From Homalodisca vitripennis (taxonomy: Eukaryota > Arthropoda > Insecta > Hemiptera > Cicadellidae): a DNA stretch of 64,000 nucleotides. Position numbers and translations under genes: made by a program. Under the pieces are notes generated by a model. That model searched no databases. It was given only the letters and a program-made list of their open reading frames with translations, and was not told the origin of the DNA. Location: assembly GCF_021130785.1 (NCBI RefSeq), contig NW_025776240.1:1-64000 (forward strand), written 5' to 3'. Below, piece after piece: positions 1 to 11,402 of the stretch; position 1 is the first letter of the stretch, and each line of letters starts with the position of its first letter.

Positions 1-1232
1 CCCCATTGTCGCTCTGACCCTGATGGACAGTGTGGAGGTACTGTGCGCTTGTGTTGGTTTTGTGTTTGTATGCGTGTTTGTTTGGCGTTACGGGGCTTGA
101 ATTGTTTTTTCTTTCCAGGGAGTTATTGACTCGGATGCCACCGTGGAGAACCTGATACCCGGTGTTAAGTACAATTGGCTTCCTACAATTTGTCCGTCTC
201 GTGTTTTTTGCTATTTTCCTACGGTTTGTTTTTTTTTTGCAGTCTCCTGACCCGTGGGCTTTTGGACCGAAGGCCAAGGCAGAGGCCTCTCAATGACACA
301 GCGGTTGAGGACCTTCTGCTGGGACCCTGGGAAGTGTTGGAGGCTGCCATCACGGGTATGCCTCTACCACCGTCTCCATCACCGCCCCGGGCCGCAGCCC
401 GCAGGCTCCCTCTCCAGACGATGGCCGCTTCCTCGGCCGCGGCGACTTCCGAGGATAAGTATCGCCCCGACCCAGGCCCCCTCGACGTCCCGGTCCTCTG
501 GTGGGTCCAACGTAGCGACCGTCGCCCCGGTCCCCTCGACGTCCCGGTCCTCTGCTGGGCCCACGACCCAACCCTCTACCTCAACGGGTCGAACCGGCGC
601 TTGTAGAAGGGTAAGTGTCCACCGGTAAGTAGTGGTAGTAGTAGTAGTAGTAAGTAGTATTAGTGGTAGTGGTGATACCTTACTTGCTTTTCTTTCAGCC
701 TCCTACAGCTGCATCAGGAGTAGATGTGGCACGGCAGAGGTTACGGGAACTGGTGCTGGACCCATTTCCTTCAAGTATTTGTTTCGCCGGCGCACGCTCC
801 CGTGGCGTGCACTGTGGGGGCGTTGGTTGCGATGTCCACCCTGAGGGCCGAGCTCAGGGATATGCTCTGGCTCGTCGACCATCTTCTCGACGAGACGCCC
901 CGTGACCAGGCCTCGTGATAGCGTACGCGCTTTGGAGGGAAGTGCGCTCGTCGTTGGAGGGTCTGCTCATCGGCATCGGCGCTAGAGCATGGAGTCGGCG
1001 GCCTCGAGGGATCCCTACGACATCGACCCTGAGGAACCGGAACCGTTCGCCCCCGGCTAGGCACGTTCGCTGCTGTGTCTGTATGGACAGATTGCCGACG
1101 GTAGGGTTTGAGGGCCTTGTGGACACACTCTGTGCCCACAATGTTGCCCATAGGCTCTTACGTTGTCCAATCTGTCGGGTGATCATCCACGGGAGGATGC
1201 CATTGTTTTTTTTCTTAAAATTTTTAAAATAA
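1..1232 (+). pseudogene. GC-rich spliced fragment with IAP-like RING remnant
   Basis: This block is much richer in GC than its surroundings and has splice-like signals: pyrimidine-tract acceptors ending in CAG near 118, 242 and 699, and a strong donor, GGTAAGTG, near 610. Between 440 and 600 one frame encodes Ser/Pro/Thr-rich repeats (PSTSRSS occurs twice). No single frame runs through the block, so it is either a set of short exons or a decayed gene. The last frame (915-1232) ends in a RING-like sequence that begins CCVCMD and ends RCPICR, the pattern of IAP-type C3HC4 RING fingers, which act as E3 ubiquitin ligases. The middle ligands (the CGH and following Cys) are missing. The stop codon overlaps a poly-A signal, AATAAA, at 1228-1233. 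The left end lies outside the window. It could be a mobile-element or virus-derived gene, or a host gene. I do not recognise the full protein. Confidence 0.35.
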
Positions 1233-1263
1233 ACAAGTTTTTTTGCTATGTAAGTATTTGATT

Positions 1264-1453
1264 TTTCCCGCCAATTTTTTTTTTTGGTTCCCGCAATTTG
1301 AGGGATTTTTTCCCCGCGCGTGAGGGATTTTTCCCGCATTTTTCCCGCGTGCGAGGGAATTTTCCCCGTCAGCGTGTGGGGAGTGGACGTCAGGGCGGCG
1401 GGGCTTAGCTTAGCCGCCATCTTGGATCACGTGACCTGCTCTCGACCAATCAG
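1264..1453. promoter_or_regulatory. Promoter-like cluster of E2F, CRE-like, YY1, E-box and CCAAT motifs
   Basis: A short GC-rich block holds several textbook promoter motifs. E2F-like TTTCCCGC(C) occurs at 1264-1272, 1330-1337 and 1341-1348, with a related TTCCCGC at 1288-1294. A CRE-like GACGTCA is at 1386-1392, a YY1-type GCCGCCATCTTGG at 1413-1425, a CACGTG E-box at 1428-1433 and ACCAATCAG (NF-Y type) at 1445-1453. Read on the minus strand, the YY1 motif contains an ATG, as YY1 sites at start codons often do, but the minus ORF beginning there (down to 854) runs antisense to the RING frame and looks like chance coding. Direction and target gene are therefore unclear. The motifs are seen in the sequence; promoter activity is inferred. 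Confidence 0.4.
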
Positions 1454-1530
1454 AGCGCGGGGCTATCCTCCGGGTTACTCTACCGAGAAACTATCAATGT
1501 TTTTTACAATAAATATAAGATATTTATGAC

Positions 1531-3140
1531 GTTTCTGCAGTGTTTTATAGTACTCATAAAGTTCAGAATGTGGACACTCTCCTGTATTCAAAAACAGTGG
1601 TGACACATTAAAGCGTAATTAAACTGTCATCTTTATTTTATATTTCGGACGTGAATAGCTTAACCTTTAGTACATTATTTAGGCTTGCATATAACCCGTA
1701 GGCATTTGGTTTTACTATTGTTAGTGAGTATAATCCCCACATTCATATATTAATACATACGTAAATGAATCAAAATGATAATTATATTATTTAATACAAA
1801 TATTTATCTTATTCCAACGGACATATCCCATTATAAATGTGTTAAAAAGTGGTACAACATTTTTAAGGTAGAACTTATGGCTTATTAAGTGTTATTAAAT
1901 TTAACCTATGTTCTTATTAATAATAAATATATAGATAACTAACGATAAATAATGTGGGTAACTAACTATTATATGAAGTAACTGCTAAAAGATATGAGGT
2001 ACCTGACAAAATATATGAGGTAAATAAATAATAACTAAGATAGTAATAAAATACATAAATCAGTTTAAATAAAAAGTTAATAAATTACATCAATAGAATA
2101 TACAAGAATATAATAACGGGGAATAAAATTAGCAGCAACAATCTTAAAACAGAATATTAACAATTGGTTAAATATAATAAGATATTAATAAATAATATGG
2201 TTCTATATTTTATACAATATAAATAAAAACGAGTATAAAATTGATATAGATCAGGGGAGAAGGCTACAACAGAAGTTTCAGTTCGTTGAAATTGATTTCA
2301 AACACTTACTTGCACAATCAAAATTTCGTAGAATCTCCTGGGGGACAATCCTCCAACCAGCCATTGTCAGTACAATCGTTGATAAAAATGTTTGGTCTTT
2401 TGCATTTGTCCTAGTATTTCTCCAACTATTTTATACTTACTCCGAAGACTTTCTTTATAATGATGACGTATATAAATGCCGTTTATGAGTAATTTATAAT
2501 ACCCTGCTCTATTTTAACGATTTTTAAATAATGTACAATCGTAACTGAATGGGCATACAGCAGTGCCTCCAGTGACAAAAACAATACATTATGATAGTAA
2601 ATACTAGTAAAATATAAAAAATACGGAATTTAGAAATTTTACTTTTTTAAAAAACAAGGAGTAATGTGATTACGGTGGTAGCGAATTAAAGACAAGATTC
2701 AATGTTTCTTGTACATGGATGATGAATATTTTATTTTTTGGTTTTGATCTGAAAAAGGTAAGGATTATACTTTTTATTGCATATTATCCTTTGGGTGAAC
2801 GGAACAAATAAAAAAAAAACAACTATACAGTTTTTCCTAGATAGATATTTTTAACAAATACCTTTGGTAGAAGAACCTGAAACGTATATCTAATAAATAA
2901 ACGCGCAAAGATATTTTAATATAAATTCTATACAATTATCACATTCTATAGCAACTCCAGGTACAAACTACATAAGTGTTTTAAAACATACTGTGACAAA
3001 TTAAAAATAAATACTAATTAATAATATTTAGTTATCAAGATCACCAAATATGAATGTGATATTAGGAAATAGATCAAGATGTTTTATTATGAAAATTAAA
3101 TAATAAACTGATAAAGCAAGTTGTATTAAATAATTGTAAA
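1531..3140. other. AT-rich sequence without a recognisable gene
   Basis: Only short, low-complexity frames and many A/T runs occur here. I see no gene, RNA or ordered repeat. Confidence 0.6.
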
Positions 3141-3208
3141 ATAATGAAGTTGTGAAAAGTATCAGTTATATATATATATATAACTGATACTTTTCACAAC
3201 TTCATTAT
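3141..3208. repeat. Perfect 68-bp palindrome
   Basis: The left arm (3141-3174) begins ATAATGAAGTTGTGAAAAGT and the right arm (3175-3208) is its exact reverse complement. The centre is a (TA)n run, so there is no spacer. The match stops at 3140/3209. Such a structure could form a cruciform or long hairpin. It may be a fold-back repeat or a replication or assembly product. Confidence 0.9.
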
Positions 3209-3553
3209 ATATATAAATACCGGCTGTACCAAAAAGTCCCACCCCCTTCTCTAACTTTTGAACGGAGTTTAAACAAACCAATATCCTTTGTGGGAAATTT
3301 ATATAATGACCAATGATGATTTTTGCACTACACAAGAAACTTAGCCCCTCAACCCAAAATGGAGGTTAGGTGGGCAAGTCAAAATCTTTAAATGCAAACA
3401 CCCATCAAATAACACTTCATATTAAAGGTCTTTTATAAAAGAAGAAACATTGCCACAGACTAGAAGTCTCTATCTCAATCCAGTAGGAAACAACGGCTTG
3501 TCAAAGTATTATTGAAAAGTTACGCTAAAAGCACTATTTTTCTTAACTCATCT
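3209..3553. repeat. Possible DNA-transposon end split by the Gypsy insertion
   Basis: Just after the palindrome the sequence CCGGCTGTACCAAAAAGTCC resembles the terminal repeats of Tc1/mariner-class elements, which often contain a GT(C/A)CCAAAAAGT-like core next to TA. The following 300 bases contain no open frame. The Gypsy element is inserted at 3553. No matching opposite terminus was found, so this is a weak call. Confidence 0.3.
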
Positions 3554-4191
3554 TGTGGCGTGACGACCACACGTTAATTTAATTTTAAAAGTTCTCGGGT
3601 TCTAATGCGGACACGGTGATGGAATCTAGCCCAGGTTGCTGTAATAAAAATTCTCTCCTCGGTTGGCCAAAATAAAACAATTTAGTTTTATTGCGAAAAC
3701 AATTTGAATTTTATTGCATAATTTAGAATCAGTTGAAACTAATTACAAAATTTAGAACGGGAGAGAGAGCGAGAGAGCGATTTCACGCGAGCTTGACGCG
3801 TTTCAAAACCCTGGCACGACTGCGACTCAGAACAACGAACTCCAGGGAGCAGCGTTGTTCCAGACGCATACCTCAGCAAATTCCTGCCTGTTTACCCACC
3901 CAGTAACTGCGCAGCTGCTCTGGGGTATGGAAAATTACCAGGCTTAACTGCTGACAGACTTGGAACATTACAATTCATGTGCTGAATTAAAAATATATAT
4001 CTTCTCCACCTGCACTGCTTAACCTAATAAGTCTGGCTGCATATATTCATTACTCGTTACTACAATTAAATGTTATTGCTGAATAAAAATAAAATATATT
4101 ACTGATGATTTTAATATTTTAAATTGGCTGATTAAGACCGCATACGATGTTACCGGTCTGGTCTTAGAAACTATATGCTGGGGTCGTCACA
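3554..4191 (-). repeat. 3' LTR of the Gypsy element (638 bp)
   Basis: Starts TGTGGCGTGACGACC and ends GGGGTCGTCACA on the plus strand, so the ends are inverted complements (GTCGTCACA / TGTGACGAC as read). It is 17 bases longer than the opposite LTR. By eye, all differences are single bases present here and absent there. Confidence 0.95.
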
Positions 4192-4206
4192 CACTCCCCC
4201 CACCTT
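4192..4206 (-). other. Polypurine tract of the Gypsy element
   Basis: Read on the minus strand this is AAGGTGGGGGGAGTG, directly abutting the 3' LTR. It is the expected purine-rich primer for plus-strand DNA synthesis and fixes the orientation of the element. Confidence 0.85.
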
Positions 4207-6640
4207 AAAACCATACTTGTCCCCAAGTATGAGGAACCATCAGCCAGCAGCCAGAAGAAAAGTCTCTAATCTGCAGGGGAGGATCTCTGTCCTATCCTTT
4301 TAGCAAGAAAATCTTAGTATATGTTCATTGATTTACCATGCCAGCTGTCACTCAGTAGCCTCAACTAAATGAAATTTAAATAAACAATTGAGTTCCCTAA
4401 AAAGGCAGAAATTTCTTTTAATAAAAAAAAAGTATGCAAACGCGATACGTAATTCTTTAATTCGATCCGATCGCTCGCTCTCTTCTCAATGATTGAACAC
4501 AAAAGATTTCAGGCTTACAACACATATATCATGGTATACTACGATACTAATTCAAGACCAGTCATTAACATCAGATAACCATTATCTCTAATGACCCAAA
4601 TACGACTACCATAACCAGTAACACATTTAAAGCAATACGTAGTACAAGGGAACTAACCAGTGCTTCTAACTTAATCTAAAATACTTAAACATTTCAAGTT
4701 GAACTACAACACAACTACATTCTATTAATCTGGTTGAGCACTCCAGGATAACTATGGTTTGATGGGTTTAATTTTAATGATTAAAAATATTAGTTGATAA
4801 CATACCACATTTTGTAGAGCCTAATTAAATTTAAAATAATTATAAAGTGGTAGTCTTCTTTGTGGAATTTTGAAACGCTACTTTCCCCCAATTCCTGGTT
4901 AGGGCCTCGTGGGTTTTTCACTCGGGGCCGGTTTCCTCAGTCACCCCTACTATAGATTATAATGGAGTTATCCTGAGTTAGTTCACTTGTACATCGACTT
5001 ATAAACACAAAACCATTATAATATATACAGCCAACAAGTAGCATGTCATGAATGACATCAAACTTAACTAACAAAATAAATCGTTAAGAAACATCCTCAA
5101 GAACAGTACAAAAATTGTTAACATCTTAATTGTTCTTATTAAGCTACTAAGGCATCGACCAAACCATTACCAGTACTACATTCCATAAGGGCCCTGACAA
5201 AAAGACTTAAAACTAGTGGCTCGACCCAGTTTAGTGGGTGGCCGTTACACTGTAAATGCGAGGGGGGTCTCTGGAAAAGCGGTTTCAAAAACCTTTCATC
5301 TTTTAAAAAGTTTGCGTTGACGTTCTTCTGAACATCCAACAACTGGAGGACACATTCCTCACCACTTCTCGACCTCCTTCAGTTTCATGACAGAAACAAA
5401 CAACAAAAAAAAACTAAAACTAAAAGTTCCGCCCCCCAACGCTTGGTTTTTAAAGGGCATTGTGGACCTGGGGGGCTCCCCAAGGTTTTCACCTTCGCTT
5501 ACCCCTGGAAACAGGGTAGCTCACCGAGACCTTCCTCCTACATTTCATTACATTCTACTGATGCCTTAGAGCTTAAAATTAACATAAGCCAAAAATGTTC
5601 ATATAAAACTCACAATTCACTTAAAAAGAAAACTAACAAACGAATTACAACTTTACTACTTCGGCCAGACTGGAGACGTTTACACCGCTTAGTTGGTTGC
5701 GCAAGCCAACTAGGCAGTTGCGACAAGTTAGTCTAACAATTAAATTATTGTTGAACGCATGGGTATCAAGCCAAACAATGGGTTACACAGTCCAGAAACT
5801 TTGGGGTAAAGGTAGGATCAGGGTTAAGGGTATGTTTGGATGGCCGGCAGGTCCTTCCTGTGCCCCATGTGGTTGTCTCACATGTTCTATTTTACTTACG
5901 TTTTGTCAATCGCTTAAAATATTAGCCAATTATCGAATAATTTGGAAAATTATATCTCCAAGTCTGCCTGAATCAAAACATAAGATCAGTTTACACATTC
6001 CACAACACTACAATTTAACAAATTAAAATGTTACATCTAAAAACATGGTTACATCAACAATCACCAATCTAACATAACTAACTACGAGTATATTCCTTAA
6101 TACATCTTCCAGTGTCTCCTTTAACAACTGTCCCGTGTGCACACATCTCTCAACACAAACTTGACTAGTCAACCACAATTAACACAAATCGATCATTCCT
6201 TACTCAAGTTCTTTGAAAGATTATTCTGTCACAGCATTAATACACGAATGTCTGGAGCAATCGGTATGGAGTTTGCCAAGCAAAAACTTCCTCACCATAC
6301 CACAGTGAGTTGAGGGACTCACACTTATTCAGAGTGTCATTACTCACAGTTACAAAGCTTGTATCACGTCCCGCAGTTCGCTCGAGATTACACAACTTCG
6401 ACTGCACTCCACGTTCTGTTCAACATCGTTTATATCTCTCCAGGGTTCACACCCTCTTGGTCTCCTTCAGGACTGTCTAGTTGACGTCAGGCCTCTCACT
6501 TTTGCGAAGACCTCGGTCAGAGTGGCGGAGCGACGCTGTCGGCGACGGTTTCCGGCGACTCGACCACCATGCCATCACAGGCATAACAAATCTGTAACAC
6601 ATGTACACAAGCATCAGGATTGACACTAACCCAAAACTAC
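4207..6640 (-). other. Gypsy region between env and 3' LTR, no clear gene
   Basis: About 2.4 kb lies between the last env-like frames and the polypurine tract. It contains only short frames on both strands (for example 5139-5342 minus and 5387-5736 plus) without recognisable motifs or agreement between them. It is either a long untranslated region or unrecognised sequence. The C-terminal membrane anchor of env should lie near its right end, but I could not place it. Confidence 0.5.
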
Positions 6641-8480
6641 CAGCAGCTGCCACTTTTGCAGCATAAAACCTTCGACCAAACAGAATGTGGGGACTTCAGA
6701 TGGCGGACTACGTCCTCCGGACGGTACTTCCTTAACACCCTAATGTGCCCAGCCGTTCGTTCAGTTCCCTGCAGGACTTTCACAGCCGTCTCCTGCTCAG
6801 AGCTAAAACAGCTCCTTCTCCTCGCTTGTGTAAATTTCTTCCACATTTGGAAAACACAATTTCACTTATCTGTTCTGAGAACACAGAGCTGCCGTGAATA
6901 CGGGCAGGCACCTTGAATTCTTCAGAGACAACATCACACATATCAATTCCTCTAAATTCACCGACCCCCTTCCACTACCGCGGAAGTTATATTCAGGGTC
7001 CCGTCACTAGTTAGACAGTTCAAAGTCAATCTGTGCTCCTCTGAGGCACTGTATATCCATCGGCTTGGAGTTTTGACAAGTACCGGGGACCTTAATCCCG
7101 ATATTAATTTTCTACCCACAGAGCCTCACTTGCTCGTAATGAAACATCTCAACCGCACAATTTGGTCTCTTGCTTACGCTTAACAGGACATTCGATAACG
7201 GGCAAAACAATCAGTTGTTCCCCTCGACACTCTCGGTCGAATTCCAATTGATTGTACATCGAGTACATCAACCGATCCTTACTGATCAATTAATTTTTGG
7301 GTACCAACTTCCCACTGGGTCCATACTTTGAGAGAGGCATCATACACCGGATAGGTAATAATATCCATATAATTGGAACATCTTATTATCGTTTGAAAGA
7401 GGCAAACCTCATCACTACCCTTAAGGTGTGAATCGTTGTATAAACTATGAACAACTACAGCAGAATAAAATTGATGAATATTTTCTAATTTAACAGGTGA
7501 ATACAATTTAGTCGTTGGAGGTATAACCTTTTCAATTTCCTTCAAAATTCTTAGATACTCATGAGGTGTTAGCAAGTTACTGTCAACCTTCCCAGCTGCT
7601 AAGCTCTCAATTGCTTGATGGAATTTAGTTATCTTTTGTCTTGCACTACTTACTGTTTCTTTAGTATCCGAAAGCGCAGAACTTAACTTCAAATATTCAA
7701 AAAGAGTTTTTAACTGATAATGAGCAGCATTTGCTTGTGTGAAAATTTTAACCATTTGTTCATGCATATTAGAATGATATTCTTTCAATATAGAAATTAC
7801 GTTATTTATTGTTTTTGCATGTGATACTATTTCCGCCTGCATATTTGCTAGAACAGTCACCTGCTCCTTAGCTTGATGCACTATTTCCTCGTTGGTGTTG
7901 TACAAATAATCCATTTTTCCATCAATAATTTCTAAATCGCTATTTTCAAGTGTACCAAACAGAAACTTTAACACATGACCTCCTGCATCTACTAAACCTC
8001 GTTTTCCACGTCTTTGTGGTAACAGTTTTATTAGATCATCAATTTTCATTTAGGTATTCACTAACTGACTGCTGTAATAGCACAAATTCGTAACGAAATC
8101 CGGCTTCCAATTGAATTAATGGAGAGTGTGAACTCATATTTTCATTAAGTAGATCTTCGAAAAATGTATTAAAATGATTCTTTACCTCAGTTACCAAGAT
8201 ACTTAGATTTCGGGATTCCTCTTCAATCTGCGTCAAAGTTGTACTGCAACGTGACTCTCCAATGGCTGTCCGTCAGCAGCACATCCCTGCCTCCTTCAAA
8301 TATGACCCCTTGCTGGAAGCAGCTTACTACTCCCAGGATTAGAAAAATCAATCCTAAAAACAGAACTTCAAATTTATATCGAGTTTTTACCTTTACAACA
8401 CGAAATACCAGTCCCATAAGCATGTCAAGCACTTCCCACTTGTCAAAGCACCACCGATATAATTCCCAACTATGGCACAT
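6640..8480 (-). pseudogene. env: Gypsy env, baculovirus-F-like fusion glycoprotein, frameshifted
   Basis: The reading frame begins at 8480, overlapping the last codons of pol by 11 bases. It first encodes a hydrophobic signal-like segment (around 8320-8370), then an ectodomain continued in frames 8039-8236 and 7279-8049. In the last of these a furin-type site, RGKR (residues 14-17), is followed at once by a Gly/Ala/Leu/Phe-rich fusion-peptide-like stretch and a long helical, heptad-like region. This arrangement is characteristic of the baculovirus F / errantivirus Env family, class I fusion proteins that mediate membrane fusion. Below 7279 coding continues only in short alternating frames with Cys residues, to about 6640; the transmembrane anchor was not located. 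The copy as printed is broken by frameshifts, at least some of which may be sequencing errors. Env of such elements is usually made from a spliced RNA. Confidence 0.8.
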
Positions 8481-9334
8481 AGTCTTCGAGGCGTGCTGGC
8501 CTCCTTTTTACACGTGGCAACCTATTTCCCGTACGAGGTGTGCCAACACTTGGTACAGGGATACCATCATCTGCTGATGGTGTTCCCTCACCAATACAGA
8601 TATTCGAGTCTGGAATCTCGATATCGCCAACATCGTCGTCAACGTGCACTTCCGGCACCTGGTTCACCTTGGTTCTACTCACGTACGGTTTTACTCGATT
8701 TACGTGAACCACGATTTCTCTATTTCTCACTTTCAAAACTAAATTCAACGACGATAACACCTTGACTATCCTGTAGGGACCCTTCCATAGTTTTGACAGT
8801 TTCTTCACTCTGTGACGTCCGATACTCGGCACGTGCAACAGAACGTACTGGCCTTCCTCGTACAACGAATCCTTCACTTTCATGTTGTACTGCCTTTCAT
8901 ACTTGGCCCTGGCCAATGCCTTACGTCGCGCAGCAACTTCATGGGTTTCCTTTAACTTCGCGCGCAGAGTCTCTACATGATCACCAAATACCTCGTTATC
9001 TTCCGTGATAGTCAAGTCACCCTCCATAGGAGCTTCCATTTTTCGCCCAAAACAACATTTCGTACGGCGAAAATCCCGTAGCCTCATGGCTTTGACTGTT
9101 ATAAGCCATAGTTATATATGGGAGATATTCATCCCAATCAGTCTGATGACGGTTCACAAAGTGACTAAGCATTTTGGCAATAGTCGCGTGTACTCTCTCT
9201 AGCCGACCATTACTCTGTGGGTGAAACCCTGTAGTCTGGATTTTCCTGATGTGCAAGAATTTGCACAACTGTTTGATCAGGTCAGAGGTAAAGTTTGCCC
9301 CTTGATCTGTAATCAAAGCCTTGGGAAACACCAA
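8470..9334 (-). pseudogene. pol: Gypsy integrase, catalytic core second half and C-terminal domain
   Basis: Two overlapping frames make up this part. Frame 9017-9334 holds the second catalytic Asp in ITDQGANF and the catalytic Glu in NGRLERVHAT. Frame 8470-9087 holds the C-terminal domain with WKGPYRIV, the GPY/F motif of Gypsy integrases. After that motif comes an acidic, then basic tail ending in RLEDYVP. Integrase inserts the cDNA into the host genome. A one-base frame change separates the two frames and another separates this part from the upstream half. The pol stop overlaps the start of env. Confidence 0.9.
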
Positions 9335-9983
9335 ACTTAGTAATCACTCTCTGCACTAGAGCTCGAGCCACCTGGTCTGCTGTTTGGTCAGGCAATGGTA
9401 TAAATTCACAATACCGTGTGAAATGATCCATCACACTCAAGATGTACACGTTTCTCGACTCACTGATGGGCAAGGGCCCTACTATGTCGGCTGCCACTAC
9501 TTCGAAAGGAACCTTGGGCTCGTTAAACAACGTTCCAAGGGGGGCCTTTGCCTTTCCATAGTTGGTTCGTTGACTACAACTGTGGCACGAACGCACATAG
9601 TCTAATACGTCCTTATCCATGCCCTTCCACCAGAATTTTGCCTTAATACGGTCTAACGTCTTAGCCACCGCTGCATGTCCCGTCGTTGGCAGGTCATGGT
9701 TCAACCTGATTACCTCACGAGTAAGAGATGAGGGGACCACAATCTTCTTGTCACCTCCGCTCACTCTGTACAGGATCTTTTCTGGGCTCAACTTAAAACA
9801 CTTGGCCTTCCTTAAATCTTGACAATGAGGATCATTCTTTTGATGCTCACGCAGTGTGGCAAGGTCAACCACAGGGAGCTCGTCCCTGCGAGTAGCTGCG
9901 CACATAGCTCTACTGAGAGCATCAGCGTTGGTATGTCTCTTTCCCGGCTTGTGTTCCACGGTGTGTAATGTGAATCTCAGCAA
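9282..9983 (-). pseudogene. pol: Gypsy integrase N-terminal half with zinc-binding domain
   Basis: The 233-residue frame starts inside the RNase H/integrase connection: HKPGKRHTNADALSR is the conserved end of Gypsy RNase H. It then gives the HHCC zinc domain (HDLPTTGH followed by CHSC) and the first catalytic Asp in AADIVGPLP. The rest of the catalytic core continues in the next frame downstream after a one-base shift. Length and order match standard Ty3/Gypsy pol. Confidence 0.92.
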
Positions 9984-10299
9984 GCCTCAGCGCCCACCTC
10001 ATTAGTCTACTACTTGGATCTTTCAAAGATAACATCCACTTTAGTGCTGCGTGATCTGTCACAGCCTTAAATTCACGGCCTAACAAATAACATCTAAAAT
10101 ACTTTGTAGCCCATACTAAACCTAGCAGTTCTCTTTCGGTCGTAGAATAATTCCTTTCAGCAGGAAAAAGAGTGCGAGAAGCGTACGCGACTGGATGTTC
10201 TTCTCCATCTACTTCTTGGGACAATACAGCCCCTAGAGCGTCAATACTGGCATCAGTAGCCAAGGTGAACGGCTTACTGAAATCGGGGAAGACCAACAC
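9922..10299 (-). pseudogene. pol: Gypsy RNase H domain
   Basis: The frame shows TLATDASIDALGAVLSQ, with the first catalytic Asp in the ATDAS motif, then NYSTTERELLGLVWA, with the catalytic Glu, and VTDHAALKW, with the next Asp. These are the hallmark blocks of Gypsy RNase H, which degrades the RNA strand during reverse transcription. The frame is offset by one base from reverse transcriptase upstream and overlaps the integrase frame downstream. Confidence 0.92.
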
Positions 10300-10330
10300 T
10301 GGTGATGAGACTAGCTTCTGCTTAAGTGTC

Positions 10331-11124
10331 TCAAACGCAGTTTGGCACGCTTGATCCCAATCGAACTCCTTTCCCTTGCTTGGTCAAGTCAAAAAGAGGT
10401 TTCCCAATGGCAGCAAAGCCTTCTATGAACCGGCGGTAATATCCGGCCAAACCTAAAAAGGACCGTACATCTTTTACAGTCTTAGGTACAGGGAATCCCT
10501 CTACAGCCTTAACCTTTCCTGGGTCGGGTTCTACACCATGGCCAGTTATTACATGACCCAGGTAGTTAACCTCGCCTACTGCAAATTTACATTTACTGAG
10601 TTGCACGCTCAAATTCACATCACGTAGCTTACTCAACACTTCACTCAAATGCGACAAATGCGAAGCCAAATCTTTCGAGAACAAGATAATATCGTCCAGA
10701 TACACTAAACACTTTTCCCCTTTTAAATCCCATAAGAACTGAATCCATCAGGCGCTGAAATGTTGCAGGCGCCGTAGACAGTCCAAAGGGCATACGTAGA
10801 TACTCATAGTGACCTCCTGGCACATTAAAGGCAGTTTTCGGTCGACTTTCCTCATCTACCATAATCTGATGATAAACCACTTCTCAAGTCAAGTGTAGTA
10901 TACATGGTACAACCTCCCAGCGAGTCAAGTGTCTCAGCGATGTTGGGTAGAGGATATACATCAGGTACAGTCAAAGCGTTGACTGCTCTAAAGTCTACGC
11001 AGAAACGATATTTCTTACTGCCATCCACAGATTTCTTCGGGACGATGACTACAGGCGACGCCCACGGGCTATGACTAGGAGTTATTATCCCCTTGTCCAG
11101 TTGGTCTTTAATCAACTCATCCAC
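10331..11124 (-). pseudogene. pol: Gypsy reverse transcriptase
   Basis: Three consecutive frames (11124-10852, 10880-10641, 10705-10331) cover the fingers, palm and thumb. Visible blocks are GIITPSHSPWASPVVIVPKK, RFCVDFRAVN, the first catalytic Asp in [25 protein letters not shown], and the active-site YLDD at about 10691-10702, followed by LSKCKFA and FLGLAGYYRRFI. These are canonical Ty3/Gypsy motifs in the usual order. Each frame break is a one-base change, and within the frames I saw no premature stop codons. The product copies the element RNA into DNA. Confidence 0.95.
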
Positions 11125-11402
11125 TATGGGTTTCTGATGAAATGGAACCGATAAGCTTTCTTATAAATCGGCGCAGCATTTCCCGTATGGATAACGTGTT
11201 TTACGGCCGATGTGCATTGCAGAGGCTGGGCCTCACTATGCGCAAACACGTCCCTGTATTCCTCTAGTACTCTTTTAACCTCTTGTCGCTCGGGTAGTCT
11301 CAAATGGCTAAGTTTTTCATCTACACATTTATCAAACAATTCGTATTCTTTGATAGCTAGTCCTACTCGCTTCGTTGTCACATCTACATCATCCAAGATG
11401 GT
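11124..11402 (-). CDS. pol: Gypsy pol linker leading into reverse transcriptase
   Basis: This is the C-terminal third of the frame 11124-11849. It contains RLPERQEVKRVLEEYRDVFA and AVKHVIHTGNAAPIYKKAYR. Such blocks normally sit directly upstream of Gypsy RT (the usual consensus is LL.EYRDVFS...V.H.I.TGDA.PI...PYR). Because it shares one uninterrupted frame with the SGNH-like domain before it, it ties that domain to pol. Confidence 0.88.
   Translation of the reverse strand, partial: TILDDVDVTTKRVGLAIKEYELFDKCVDEKLSHLRLPERQEVKRVLEEYRDVFAHSEAQPLQCTSAVKHVIHTGNAAPIYKKAYRFHFIRNP

Noticed and set aside
854..1420. 188-residue minus-strand frame starting in the YY1 motif
   Set aside because: It is antisense to the RING frame, has biased low-complexity composition and shows no family motif.
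5139..5342. Small minus frame between env and 3' LTR as an accessory gene
   Set aside because: Only 67 residues, no motif and no start context; not distinguishable from chance.
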